A stretch of DNA of 64,000 bases, taken from NCBI GenBank assembly GCA_934045905.1, contig OW203769.1:14167705-14231704 (forward strand). Reading direction: 5' to 3'. The DNA comes from Leuctra nigra. Taxonomy: Eukaryota > Arthropoda > Insecta > Plecoptera > Leuctridae. The notes under the pieces were generated by a model. The model did no database searches, was not told the origin of the DNA, and was given only the letters and a program-made list of their open reading frames with translations. This document shows positions 43,536 through 55,370 of the stretch, piece by piece; positions within the stretch are counted from its first letter, which is position 1; each line of letters opens with the position of its first letter. The position numbers and the translations under genes are program-made.

Positions 43536-46500
43536 CAGCACCTCCGGCAGCTTGGAAGGGTCGAAGATCATGTGATGCCACGCGGGCTGCTGCACGTCGT
43601 GCTGGACCCACTTCCTGTTGTCGTCGGGCAGCAGTTTCGGCCCGCTGGAACGGTCGTCGGTGATCTTGTTGTGGCACGACGCCAGGTGGTCCTCCAGCTT
43701 GGGCTTGCGGTCGAAGCCGGCGCCGCACAGCTGGCAGCTAAACGAGAAACAATGTGTTAAAGAGTTACCTTGTGCTCGGGCGTTGGGAGGACAAATAAAA
43801 TGTTCTGTAGTATGTGTCTTTATTATTAGTGATGTTTAGTTTTTCACAAGCCAGTTTTGAAAAACATAGTTCCTTTGATAAGGAACTACTCTCCAGTTTC
43901 TTCATAATAAAATAACTAAACTGTTCCTATTAAGTATTAAGTAGGTATTATTTATTGTGCACCTACATTTTGTTATTATTATTATTTAAAGAGTTCGTGT
44001 TGTGTATTTTGTGTTTTTTTAAAATAATATATGATTTCTGCCCCGCAGTCAAGCCATTAAATGGCTTTGTGGGGCTTCAGTTTATTTTTGGGTATAAAAT
44101 GTATCCATGTAAAAAACCAATAAAAAAAAATCTCTTAAAAAGGAAGTGCTTTCTCATTCCTCGTCTTACTGATACTAGGAAAACGCTCGGTGTAACGCGT
44201 TGATGAGCGAGCACAGAACATGCAACATCTCCAGTCACGATTCGGTACAATACAATTTTCTTTGCAACTTTCCAAGCTCTATAGAAACACTCTGGCTGTA
44301 CAGACAGATCCATTGTGTCTTGGACTTTACCTAGGTACACTTGGCCAAACAAAACTTGAACGTTCAATAAATCTGATAGGCTGATAAATGTAAGATCGCA
44401 CCATCAGAAGGCAGTCTAAGCGATCTCATTGTCTCACTCTAGTAGGTGACCTCACATTTCAATGATAATAACAAGCTTTGATTGGTTAAGGGACATGACC
44501 AGCAGTCATTCAAATTTGGTGAACGTTCAAGTTTTGTTTGGCCGAGTGTACATACTTTTCCAGAAATCTCTTTTGACAACCCACGGCCACACTAAAACTC
44601 TTAAAATTACAATAAATACTTGACTGATTGGGCTTAAAATGTGTAAAGTTTCGATTAGATTTTAAAACGAAACCAACCTGCCATGATAGTGTCTGATTTG
44701 GCATGAATTTATGCTAGGTTTTAGATATTTGTTCATATTTTTCATTTTTATTTCAGTGATTAGTTGATTATTGTTTATATTCTACATTTTACTGGATTAT
44801 TTTCTAATTTATGTACTTCTTAATTATATTTTTTAAATATTTTTAAAGTAAGTACCTATATCCATACTTAGGTATAAGTTGATAACCACTTTTCGAAACT
44901 TGTTGAACAAACAAAACTAATCTCCACACAAATGAAATGCTCGTGAACATCGGCATGCGCTGCCCCACCTGTGCAGCTTGGAAGCGGAGTGCTGGTGTAT
45001 ACGCTGATGCGCCGCCAGGTTGTAGCGCTCTGCGAAGCGCTTGCCGCACGTGGGACACTGGTACGGGCGCTCGCCGGTGTGCACGCGCGTGTGGCGCTTG
45101 AGGTGCGACGCCGACAGCAGCGCCAGGCCGCACACGCCGCACTTGTAGCTCTTCTCGCCGGTGTGCGCCAGCGTGTGCATGTTGAAGCTCGTGTGGTGTA
45201 CGAACCGCTTGCCGCACAGCTCGCACTGTGAATCATGAGTCATCGATTACAGCCATGCAGTACTAAATATAAAAATAGTAAATACTAAATACATAAGATG
45301 TACATAATGACTGTATTGTTTTCAATAATTTATTAAAAATATATATTTGTTAGGTAACTAAGTAGGTGGGTAGGTAATAACCTATCACCAGACCAGACAA
45401 CATTTTGATCAGACAAAATTTTGTCAGTAGTTCACAAGGTTTATGACGTTTTCCAGAAAAACGTGAAAGTAGTATGTGATAAAATCAGTAAGAAGTTGTT
45501 ATCAAACATTAGGAATCCAGCAGGCTAAGATTCTATTGGCTGATACAGATTTTCTCACTATTTTTTTCACATAGGCACTTCACTCTCAATTTTTTCAGGA
45601 ATAGTCCTGCTGGAAGAGTGAATTCGATCTAAAAAATTACAGGTTGTCTGCTAAAGCATGGCTAAAGGAATTAAATTGCTAAGAATGAGTAAATTACTTT
45701 GAAACCAGTGATATAGGTAGTTAATAGTAGGCAGTTGAAATATACAAAATAAAGTAGGTAAGCAAGTTAAAATATATTTTACGAATAAGATTGTGCACGT
45801 AATAAATGCTAAGTTATGGTGGAGGATTATCAGCACATGTTTCAAGTGCCTACTATCACTTTTGAATACAACTCTCCTGAAAACACAAATGAAACAACAA
45901 TATAAAAAGAAACAAAACAGAGAGGAGTACCTATACTAAGCATTGAATATAAATAACAAAATCTTAACCCATTGGCATACGAATTGTTTCAGAATTCTTG
46001 TACCGCTTTTAATTTAACCCATTTAATTTCAAGAAATCCGGTCCGAGTAACTTACGTCATATTGGCGTTGGAACTGGACGTATTATCTTCAGTTTCGCTC
46101 TCAGAGTCCTCGCTAACATAATCATCATCACTCTCAATAATGTTTTCGTCACTTTCACCGTTAATACTGTCGAAAACGACGAATTCAGGTCATTTCTAGA
46201 CGCCATGTTTGTTGACAGTAGTTGAGTTGAAGTAATGCATGAAGATCGACAATCGATATAATTATACAGATTACCACTACAGCAAAACTGAAGACACCAT
46301 TTTAAAGCTTACTTCCCGCACTTTCTGAAAATACATACATGGGGCGCGATCTGTGTGCAAACGAATGAACTACATCCATTCTAGTGGGCTGTGTCAAGCG
46401 GCGGGTGAGAGACGTCAAAGTACGCGAATGGAAAGTTACCAAATGCGGGCGACATTCGTCAAAATAATTCAATGGGTTAAAAGTAGGAGTTCCAGAATAT

Positions 46501-49187
46501 TTAGTTTTAATGAAGCCAAATGTGTTAGGTATTAGACTGGAGAGACGAGATCAAATGTTGGAGAAAAATAGTAACTTTGAAACATAACTTTCATAAAAAA
46601 AACTGCGACGGGTAGGTAAACAGAATGAAGCACAGACAATGATCCCTGAGAGAAGCAATTTATTCTAACAACGGGTTTATTGGACACTCCCCCCTCTCCC
46701 CCGGTCACACTGTGTCACTCTTTTCAAAACCCTCCCCCTAAAAGAATGTCACAACACAATCTCTAACCCCCCCCCCCCCCCTCCAAATAGAATTTGTCTG
46801 ACTGCAAAAATTATCAGAATATATTTCAGCGAAATTTTTGGTCTCGACGAACTGAAATTTAAAATGCTTTAAGTGTCTCTGTCCCCTGTCCCATATTAGT
46901 GCACCCCCCTCGCCACTGATGTGCAACGTCCTTTACAACTCCTTTACAGCACAAAGAAAAATTAGGTGTGTTCATAAAGGCAAAATTTGTCCCTCTACAG
47001 CCAACACAACTCAAAACAAATATCTTTTCAAAGTAGATTTTTTTCAGAAAAATTGGAAAAATAAAGTTCAGAAAAATTCCGGAAATGTCTCAGCTTCCGG
47101 AAATGATTTCCGGCTGACATCCCCACCTGGAAGGGTGCGTCGCCTGTGTGAATGGGCAGATGCCTCTGCAGCGCGCCCTTTTGCGTGAACGACTTCTTGC
47201 AGTAGGGGCAGCAGAAGGGGTTGATGCCCTGATGCATGCCGACGTGCACGTCGAGCGCGGGCTTGTGTTTGTACGCCTGGCCACAGATCTCGCAGATGAA
47301 GGGCCGCTCGGTGCTGTGCGTAGCCACGTGCGCCTTCAGCTCCGACCGAGTGCGCCACTGCTTGCCTGCAACATTCCGACACGCTTTCAGTACAGATGTG
47401 AGGATGTCGACATGTGAAAATCTTACGGGCATATATTTTCGTAAAATTTTCAGAGAATTTCTGAATAATTTTCCGGTAGGTATACTATGTATAACACCAT
47501 TGACTTCCGCTCGGTAATGGGATTCGTGACTGCTATAGCTGCAGCACTGAATGCTTTCGCCGATGTCTGAGGCCGCACTGCAAGCCAAGATTCTGGCAAT
47601 ATAAAGACATATTATTAATTTTGTTCAATGCTACGTCATGCCTCCATATTTATAACATAGAGTAAAATTAAGCATATTGTTGTGCTGCGTCAGCTTTCCC
47701 TGCAATCTTGTCCTATGTAAGACGATCTCAGCCATACGAGTGAAGAATCTGACCTTGGTCTGTACGTAAGACCGGGGCGGTTTCGTTTGTCACTAGACAT
47801 CGATGACAGATGACTGGCCAGTCGCATGTCCCCAACCCCAGTGTACGTCAATGATAACACCAGGCTTCAGCAACCATTAAGGAGTTTTGTAAAACAGTCA
47901 CAAGCACTGTCACTGACAAGGAGCACTGCAAAGTTAAGGTGGTGAAAGCGCTCGGCAGTTTTAAAAAATTGAGAGAAAAATTGTTTCTTAAGTGGGTGTA
48001 ACTTTGATACGATGTTCAATGATCAATCTGATTATTAGTAGCACTTTTTCATTTTTACTTCTTGCCTTGTTAATTAGGCGCCGGTTATTCAACAAAACCG
48101 CGCAAAACTATGAAATTTCCGATACGATTGGAGACCAAACCCGTGAACCAATTGATCTCAAATTTTAATCATGATTAGATAAAAGCCAAACTTAAGCCCC
48201 ATTTACACGGTGCAATTTCTTGAACAACTTCTGTGCCACAGAGGTTCTGCTTGTGCGCAGTATCACTTTTGAGATGATAAAGGGAATCTGCACATGTGCA
48301 GAACTTCTGTGACACAGAAGTTGTTCAAGAAATTGCACCGTGTAAATGGGGCTTTAGGGTTATCACTTGGCACATTTTTTAAATTTAATTTCATACGGCA
48401 CCCAGCAAGAAAGAAAATATACAATTTTCCTTCAAAAAATCAACTAATTATTAGGTACTTTAATTAGGTAGGTACCTAAAGAAACAAAAAAGAAAAATAT
48501 ACCAAGTAATAATAATAAGTAATTTAACCCAAAGTTTGTCTTTTATCTAATTTCATGATTTCAATTTCAAATCATTTCGTCAACCCTGGATCCATAACTG
48601 GCTCATTTTCATGCGTTTGTAAGAAATGTTACAGACCCATTCTATGCGTATTATCAACACTTCAGTATTGAACGAAGACTAACGGTGGAAGTACTCATAG
48701 AGTGTGTGAGTTGTCTTACCGCAGATGGAGCAGTCTAGTCTCAGCTGCTCCCCGCCGGTCTTCTTGCTGCGCGGCTTGGGCTCGGTGCGCATCTTCACCA
48801 CCTTCTTGCGCGTCGTGCCGGCCTTGGGCCTGCCGCGCTGCTTCACCACCTTCCCCTCCTGCTCCACCTTGATCTCCACCTGCAAGCAACCAGGTGTCAA
48901 GTCACAGGCATTGAGAGACGGGAAACTTGTAGTTTGTAGTCCAAGTATTCTAATAATGCAAATACACACTGCCATGCTTTCTTTTGAATTAAAATTATTG
49001 TCAATAGGGAAAAAATGTATTTAATGAAAATTTTTATATTCCAACGTAAAATAAACAAATTGTGGAAATTAATTAATTAATTTGAAAATTACCTAGGTTA
49101 AATTTCACAGTACCTACGTATTCAAGTTAGAGGTCAGTTAGGGTACCCGGGTACGCCATTACCCGGGTACAATGGCAGGTACTCGAG

Positions 49188-49221
<34 letters not shown>

Positions 49222-51300
49222 ATTTTTTAGCTTTCTTTGCATTTTTTGCATCAGCTACCACTTAATCACCAGCTGCATGGTTTATAGTTATATAAACTGA
49301 ATGTAACATTTATTTTCCCAAATTTCAAAAATCCCAACCAATAGACAACATCATAAATTTCTGCTTTTCAAAAAATTTCATATGCAGTACCGTGATCCAT
49401 GTATTGTTTATGGTTTTTCAACAATGGATCATAAGTTAACCATAATAGATACTTGGATCACGGTACTGCATATGAAATTTTTTGAAAAGCAGAGCTAACT
49501 AGATAATTTATGATGTTGTCTATTTCATTGTTAGTAATTTTATCAGAATGCTGGTGAGTTGAGGATGGATAATTAATTGATGGGGAGGTGGGTGGATTGA
49601 TGGAGGGGATGCAGGCAAGATATACCTTGTGTTCAACCTTCCATTGTATGGACGTTGTGTTTCTCTCCCCAATGCCACGGATAGGGCGGTAGACTCAATG
49701 CAAACAATTTCAAAGCATTTTAAAAAAAAAAGTAAAAATTTAATTTTTGATTTTTTTTTAGTTATTTATTACCCGGGTAATTAAAGCGGGTACCCGGGTA
49801 CAAATCATTACCCGAATCCGACCTCTAATTCAAGTAATTGGAAATGTGTAAAAAAAGATAGATTAGTGATAAGTGAATTTTACTCTGACAACAAGCATTA
49901 TGAAAAGCAAGGATTACCATAGTTCGTCCCATGCTAAATTGCCAGTAGAATGATTGTTTTATTATGATAACATTTACCTAAATACCAATATTGCTTCGTC
50001 CTACCTAGTTGGTTACCTACTAGGTTTGGTGTTCACTTCGAAAGAAAAAGGGAGAAAATCATTATGAAATTGGGAATATTCAAAATATGTACTACCTAAC
50101 ACCCAAACCAATAAAAAACGGAACTTTGCACAAAACGGATTGGCTGCTGCCTGCTGGTCAGGTTCCTTGACAATAAATCCTTGTTATTATCAATGAAATC
50201 AGAGCTCACCTACTAGATTTAGATAGGTAATGCATTAGCACAGATTTGATGATATGATGCCATCAAACCTTTATCAGACAATACTTTTTTTTGAGGTACC
50301 GTTTATTATTTGTTCGAGTGTACAGTGTTGAAAGATTCTACTGCCAGTGCCACGTTTTGCTAGTATGGAACGAGTTTGTAAATACCAAGAATGTTAATTG
50401 TAGGCACTAAAAGATTGTTACCTCAGGATCCAACACTTCCGGATCCAGCACCTCCGCTTTGTCCGACACTCGATCCCACTCTTCCTCAGATCCATTATCA
50501 TTATCATTGTCGTTGTCATGCCAACTAAAGTCCTCGGTCTTGATGTTACCGTCGTCGCTCTCGGAGGAGCTTGTGTCGGGCTTGAGAAGATCCTTGGGGT
50601 CCACATCCTGCGGCTCAATTCCTCCGTCATCTTCCTCCTCCTCCTCATCCTTCCCTCCATCAATCATATCGTTCTTCGCCTCCTCGAAGCTTCCGTCCGA
50701 CTCTTGAATCCCGTGTTTCTTGAGCGCGTGGACGGAGGCGCCGTTCTTGGACACGAACGTCCGGTTACAGTGGGCGCACTTGTACGGTTTCGCGTTCGTG
50801 TGTGAGAGTAGGTGCTGCTTCACCTCGCACGGCCGCCGGAATAAGCGACCGCATTCCGTGCACGGGTGGACGTAGCGTCGTAAGCTGCGAGCGCTTCTTA
50901 GCACTTTCTCGTCGGGATTGTCTTCATCTTGTTTCTCGTCAGCGTCGTGACATCCGTTCTCCGTCTGACAGCCGACGCCGGGGACGTAGTTCGTCTCGTA
51001 TCCGACGTTCTTGGAGTTGTTGGCGAAACACTGGACGATGTCACTGCGCAAGTCTTTGCACTTCTCTTCGGCGCGATCGAGCTGTTCGAACAGGGTGAAG
51101 CACTTCGTGCAGAGGAACGAACTCGATATGAGGTACTGGTCGAGATTCTTGCGGATCACTTTCTGGATAGCGTTCATGAGAAGTGTCCCGCTGTGAGGAA
51201 TGACGGTGTAGTAAATACTGTAGCTAGAGTCCGAAGAGATTTCACAGTTGCAAACCAAACAGTTGAGGCCCAACTGTTTTTCACTTACAATGTCATCCAT
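43509..51300 (-). CDS. ZAD plus nine C2H2 zinc-finger protein
   Basis: Five exons, 5' to 3' on the minus strand: 51300-50422, 48879-48720, 47365-47127, 45225-44969, 43737-43509. Phases agree and give 587 residues. Residues 1-90 form a ZAD with Cys 14, 17, 64 and 67, a dimerisation domain of insect transcription factors. Fingers 1-2 (about 147-196) are followed by an acidic Asp/Asn-rich stretch (200-293) and an AT-hook-like RGRPK near 308. Fingers 3-8 form one array with HTGEKSY, HTGERPY and HTGDAPF linkers, and a ninth, CQLCGAGF...H...H, follows. Finger 3 is split by intron 2. Likely a nuclear DNA-binding regulator; the target is unknown. The stop falls at the start of a minisatellite. Orthologue not identified. 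Confidence 0.88.
44175..44333 (-). mobile_element. Helitron-like fragment in intron 4 of the zinc-finger gene
   Basis: Begins CTAGGAAAACGCTCGGTGTA, with AACGCGTTGATGAGCGAGCA next, and fades out before the adjoining TA-type MITE. The GCGAGCG end is absent. Confidence 0.6.
44338..44548. mobile_element. TA-flanked MITE, best-preserved copy
   Basis: CACTTGGCCAAACAAAACTT and AAGTTTTGTTTGGCCGAGTG are inverted over about 30 bp, between TA dinucleotides. The centre has CTAGTAGGTGACCTCACATT. Tc1/mariner-like by ends and target. Confidence 0.85.
45968..46476 (-). mobile_element. piggyBac-like element in intron 3
   Basis: TTAA stands outside both ends (45964-45967; 46477-46480) and the ends read CCCATTG and CAATGGG. 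CCC ends with TTAA targets are diagnostic of piggyBac. A short acidic coding relic lies inside on the minus strand. The inverted match beyond 7 bp is weak. Confidence 0.65.
46056..46206 (-). pseudogene. Possible piggyBac transposase N-terminal relic
   Basis: From ATG at 46206 the frame reads MASRND. After a one-base shift it continues EFVVFDSINGESDE, then a run of Ser/Asp/Glu to a GTAAGT donor-like site at 46055-46050. An acidic N-terminus is common in piggyBac transposases, but no catalytic region is present. Identity rests on the TTAA-flanked context. Confidence 0.4.
46680..46940 (-). mobile_element. Fragment of the G-tract MITE family
   Basis: Contains CCCCCTCTCCCCCGGTCACA, a C tract (46769-46782), a CTGAAATTTAAAATG block and GTGCAACGTCCTTTACA, all of which correspond to 21532-21898 in reverse. 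Confidence 0.6.
48050..48545 (+). mobile_element. Family C copy split by another MITE
   Basis: Carries CCTTGTTAATTAGGCGCCGG, AACTATGAAATTTCCGATAC and the palindromic unit with AGGGTTATCACTTGGCACAT. The palindromic unit is interrupted at 48195 by the PIF-like MITE. Confidence 0.75.
48195..48353. mobile_element. 159-bp PIF/Harbinger-like MITE, nested
   Basis: AGCCCCATTTACACGGTGCA and its reverse complement, over arms of more than 40 bp, with TTA on both sides. Removing it restores the family C phrase CAAACTTAGGGTTATCAC. Sister of 28155-28355. Confidence 0.92.
49128..49827. mobile_element. 700-bp hAT-like MITE in intron 1
   Basis: Ends TAGAGGTC and GACCTCTA, with ATTCAAGT immediately outside both (49120-49127; 49828-49835), an 8-bp hAT-type duplication. 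ACCCGGGTA motifs recur several times near each end. An A run of about 30 is at 49190-49219. Confidence 0.85.
49340..49523. repeat. Hairpin at the centre of the hAT-like MITE
   Basis: ATAGACAACATCATAAATTT and CATATGCAGTACCGTGATCC are mirrored on the right side, giving arms of about 70 bp with a small unpaired bulge. It may be a second element nested in the first. Confidence 0.75.
50105..50323 (-). mobile_element. TA-type MITE copy in intron 1
   Basis: CAAAACGGATTGGCTGCTG, a duplicated CTGCTG stutter, GGTTCCTTGACAATAAATCC and a GAGTGTAC end, like 20850-21040. The left end is not clear. Confidence 0.65.
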
Positions 51301-51398
51301 TGTTGGAGATAATTTATAAGGTATAATTGACTAATATATACTCTGAACTACATTTACTAAATATATTCACAACTCTAGTAATTAAATGATATCACAAA

Positions 51399-51713
51399 AT
51401 GTCATCGCTTATTATTTTGTTGATGTTTTATGTGAGGTTATGTTGGTTTCCAAGGGGTGACCTTGTTGGCAAGTTTAATGACTTGAGGCGTCCAAATCAC
51501 AAAACGCGCACCAAATATAATTACTGTAACGTAATCAGCAGAAAAAATACTTCTGTACATGCCTATTATTTACGTATACAGAATAATGTATCAAACGAAA
51601 GTAACAACATAATAAAATATATCAAAATTCCTGCAACTGAGTTTGTAGACCCCTTCCGCCATGTTTTATTACTGTCAGTTTCACCAACTTCAAAATATGA
51701 AATTCCCCTGTGA
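51399..51713 (+). CDS. Unrecognised divergent 104-codon frame
   Basis: Opens 99 bp upstream of the zinc-finger start codon on the other strand. The N-terminus is hydrophobic (LIILLMFYVRLCW), then basic and Asn-rich. I do not recognise it and see no exon chain. It could be a small divergent gene sharing a promoter or a chance frame. Confidence 0.2.
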   Translation: MSSLIILLMFYVRLCWFPRGDLVGKFNDLRRPNHKTRTKYNYCNVISRKNTSVHAYYLRIQNNVSNESNNIIKYIKIPATEFVDPFRHVLLLSVSPTSKYEIPL

Positions 51714-52099
51714 TGTACATGTCAGACGCAACTATTTGTTGTTTTTGTTGATTATTTGCTACTTATAACTTATTAATCTTTGTTATAATGTACAATTGTC
51801 TCAAGCAAAAAGCAATATTTACCATTTAACTTGATTGTATTGCCGGTTACGGGTATCCATCGATTTTTATGTAGTGGCAATACTGCAGCATATTATGAAC
51901 CACGTGACCACCACTGCACCACGAGCGCCAAATTCAAACTCCCTCAAAAAAAGAAAATCCCGCAACAACACCCCAATTAATTTACAACCTAGATAAGAAT
52001 AATCACGATCATAGCACGATTTTCTATCTGCAATGCGAAATTCGCGTGCCAAATTCAATAACACCCAAACACGAAAACGCTAAACATTATTCCCAATGA

Positions 52100-52620
52100 C
52101 CTTTACATGATCAGACAGGTCTGGGAGATGTACCGCAACAATGACAATCCCCCCCACCCCCACCCCTCAGGAGTTTGTGTAGTAGGTAATCGGTTTAAAG
52201 GAATGAAGTGAAGGGGGAGGAAAAGCATCCAAGTGACCTTTCTCTCGAGCACAACATTGCTGTAAGGACTTGCGTTTTAATTGGTCGAGCTGGGCTATCG
52301 ATCGCCCAGTCGCCGGGGGGTGGGGGGTGGGAGGGGGAAGGGGGACAGGATTTCGGGGCCACGGCACTACGGGAGGGGGGGAGCAGTCGGGATTTGACGC
52401 TAGGACGCGACGTACACACGCTGTCTCACTCTTACACATTACATCAGTGCCGGGATAGCTAGTACTATCAGACGTGGGGACATATTTCGAGAATATTTTT
52501 TTCGCTGATTTTTTCGTGGAAATATTTTGTAAATTCGCTTCGTCGGCGTCGTTTTTCTTCGATTTTGATGCGAGATTTGTACTGGGGACATTGGATGGGC
52601 AGATAATGTAAGTAGTAATC
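52100..52620 (+). promoter_or_regulatory. GC-rich island with a donor-like site
   Basis: CCGGGGGGTGGGG-type and CACACGCTGTCTCACTC sequence rises out of AT-rich DNA. ATCAGTG at about 52442 fits the arthropod initiator, and AT|GTAAGTAG at 52608 looks like a donor. It may be a promoter plus non-coding first exon of a plus-strand gene, but no coding exon follows within the window. Flanks 51714-52099 and 52621-53539 show no gene. Confidence 0.2.
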
Positions 52621-53539
52621 TCTGATAAAGCATGCTAAGTCACGTTGTAATTTACTGTTTTGCTTTTGTAGGTGACAAAAGTCAAGTGTGGATACTTGAA
52701 ATTATAACAACACTTTTTATGTATCCCTTAGGTCAAAATATTCATATGCATACCATTTTATTTTATTAAAATTACCAAAACCAGGATATTAGAATTTTAT
52801 TTTTTTCGTCGAAACCAATCTTCTAAATTCCTTCACAAAAATGGGAATGAAATTCTAAGAAACAGTCAGAAATGTGAGTGTATATTTGTAATTATTTTTG
52901 CTGATAAGTGAATGACAACAGTGCCATGCGTGGCAATAAATATTAAGCACTTCTGTGCCATTAGAGCGTAGCGATCCCAAATCATATCTAAATTGCTTTG
53001 ATCTCTGCCCCAGTATTGCTGATACGACCAAATTAGAAAACAAAACATTTCTTTTTAGAACACTTCTAGACGGAATTTTGATAAAATTTCACATCTCGTA
53101 TGATATTTTGAGCTTTTTTTTGTTATAGTATACAAATCGCCGATTTTAGGAAAAAAAATCCCATGCATTCTACTAGTGTAGGTACAAAATTAAATTGGTA
53201 TAATACTTTTTCGGAGATTGTAAAATACCGTTCATTATTATTTCAACTAAATCAATTTACAAACCTCAGATAAAAATGAATTCGTCAAAATCTCTAAAAC
53301 TGACCAATTCACCAAATAAAGAATTAGCAAATAAAGTTATGACGGAATTTCAATAAAAAAATAGTTTTTCACTGTGCTTTTTGAATGTGGGGTACGAAGT
53401 CTAAAAGGTGCAAAATGAAAAGCGAATGTGTGTACCGTTATTGCTGCAAATGTGCCGATAAGCTATCATCAAACAACTTAATTTTTGTTTTTATTTAATC
53501 TTATATCCTGTTTACAATAATTGAATATCGTGCCAGGAG

Positions 53540-53692
53540 GCCAATTCTTGAGTTTTCATGTTTTGAAACCATGTGTGGTTTCATTGTTTAAAACGTAAAA
53601 AAGTTGACAACTATTGCTTAGCCTTCAACTTTTTAAAGTTTTAAACAATGAAACCACACATGGTTTCAAAACATGAAAACTCAAGAATTGGC
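53540..53692. mobile_element. MITE with 55-bp exact terminal repeats
   Basis: GCCAATTCTTGAGTTTTCAT through TGTTTAAAAC is mirrored exactly at the other end. CCAGGAG stands outside both sides (53533-53539; 53695-53701), separated by CC on the right. The 53702-54264 stretch has no gene. Short GTC-AAAAGGTG-AAAT-type phrases recur there. Confidence 0.8.
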
Positions 53693-54264
53693 CCCCAGGA
53701 GATGTTACACATCATAATCTAGGGCCTTCTTACCTGCAACTAACTGGCCAAGCACATCACATCTTCTTCCTCTTCCCCAACTCTTCTTCCTCTTCTTCAC
53801 CCACCGGTCTCCCAGTCAACTCTCCTGAATTGTAAGGTGTCAAATAAATAAATGCGCTGCGTCTTGTTATTTCTGCTGCATGACGAAAAGCTATCGAACT
53901 GGGGCATTTTAGGAAAAATAGTAGATTTATACGTAGTTTTTTTTTACTAAAATTTAGGATGTTATGAACTGATTATTTTCAAATGTCAGTATAACAAAGT
54001 CCAAAAGGTGTAAAATAAATGAAATCGCTGAGTTTTGTCATTGCTGCTGCAAATAACGAAAAGCTTCGAAAAAAGTAGCAAGTTGTTTTTACTAATGATA
54101 AATATTATGGGCTCGTAAAACGACGTCAAAAGGTGCCAAATAAAGGGCAGAACTGTGTTTTGTTATTGCTGCTGCAAATGTGACGAAGCTATCGAACGGG
54201 CTGCACCACGGACAGACATCCTATAGGTGTGCGGGAGCTCACGTGTTGCTATGGTAATACTCTA

Positions 54265-55370
54265 CAGGAGGGATGCCTGTAATGCCGTACAGGACAGGGA
54301 TGCCTGTAATGCCGTGTAGACAGCGATGCCGTGTAGACAGGGATGCCGTGTAGACAGGGATGCCGTGTAGACAGTGATGCCGTGTAGACAGGGATGCCGT
54401 GTAGACAGCGATGCCGTGTAGACAGGGATGCCTGCAAGGCCGTGTAGACAGGGATGCCGTGTAGACAGCGATGCCGTGTAGACAGGGATGCCGTGTAGAC
54501 AGTGATGCCGTGTAGACAGGGATGCCGTGTAGACAGTGATGCCGTGTAGACAGTGATGCCGTGTAGACAGGGATGCCGTGTAGACAGTGATGCCGTGTAG
54601 ACAGGGATGCCGTGTAGACAGTGATGCCGTGTAGACAGCGATGCCGTGTAGACAGGGATGCCGTGTAGGCAGGGATGCCGTGTAGACAGTGATGCCGTGT
54701 AGACAGCGATGCCGTGTAGACAGCGATGCCGTGTAGACAGGGATGCCTGTAATGCCGTGTAGACAGCGATGCCGTGTAGACAGGGATGCCTGTAATGCCG
54801 TGTAGACAGGGATGCCGTGTAGACAGTGATGCCGTGTAGACAGCGATGCCGTGTAGACAGGGATGCCTGTAATGCCGTGTAGACAGGGATGCCGTGTAGA
54901 CAGCGATGCCGTGTAGACAGCGATGCCGTGTAGACAGGGATGCCTGCACTGCCTTTTAGACAGGGATGCCTGTAATGCCGTGTAGACAGCGATGCCGTGT
55001 ATACAGGGATGCCTGTAATGCCGTGTAGACAGGGATGCCGTGTAGACAGTGATGCCGTGTAGACAGGGATGCCTGTAATGCCGTGTAGACAGGGATGCCT
55101 GTAATGCCGTGTAGACAGGGATGCCTGTAATGCCGTGTAGACAGGGATGCCTGTAATGCCGTGTAGACAGCGATGCCGTGTAGACAGGGATGCCTGCAAG
55201 GCCGTGTAGACAGGGATGCCGTGTAGACAGGGATGCCAGTAATGCCGTGTAGACAGGGATGCCGTGAAGACAGGGATGCCGTGTAGACAGGGATGCCGCG
55301 TAGAAAGGGATGCCTGGTAATGCCGTGTAGACAGGGATGCCGTGTAATGCCGTACAGGACAGGGATCACC
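54265..55370 (-). repeat. 17-bp minisatellite, about 1.1 kb
   Basis: The plus unit GACAGGGATGCCGTGTA repeats some 55-65 times, with GACAGCGATG and GACAGTGATG variants and an expanded form containing CCTGTAATGCCGTGTA. All frames on the minus strand stay open, so frames of up to 409 codons (54249-55478) arise. They are repeat shadows. Confidence 0.97.

Noticed and set aside
42919..43728. Overlapping frames of 215-257 codons on both strands
   Set aside because: Shadows of a 54-bp minisatellite and of the last zinc-finger exon in other frames.
44843..45236. 122- and 127-codon alternative frames over a zinc-finger exon
   Set aside because: Frame-shifted shadows of the exon at 44969-45225, which has the C2H2 pattern in the phase-consistent frame.
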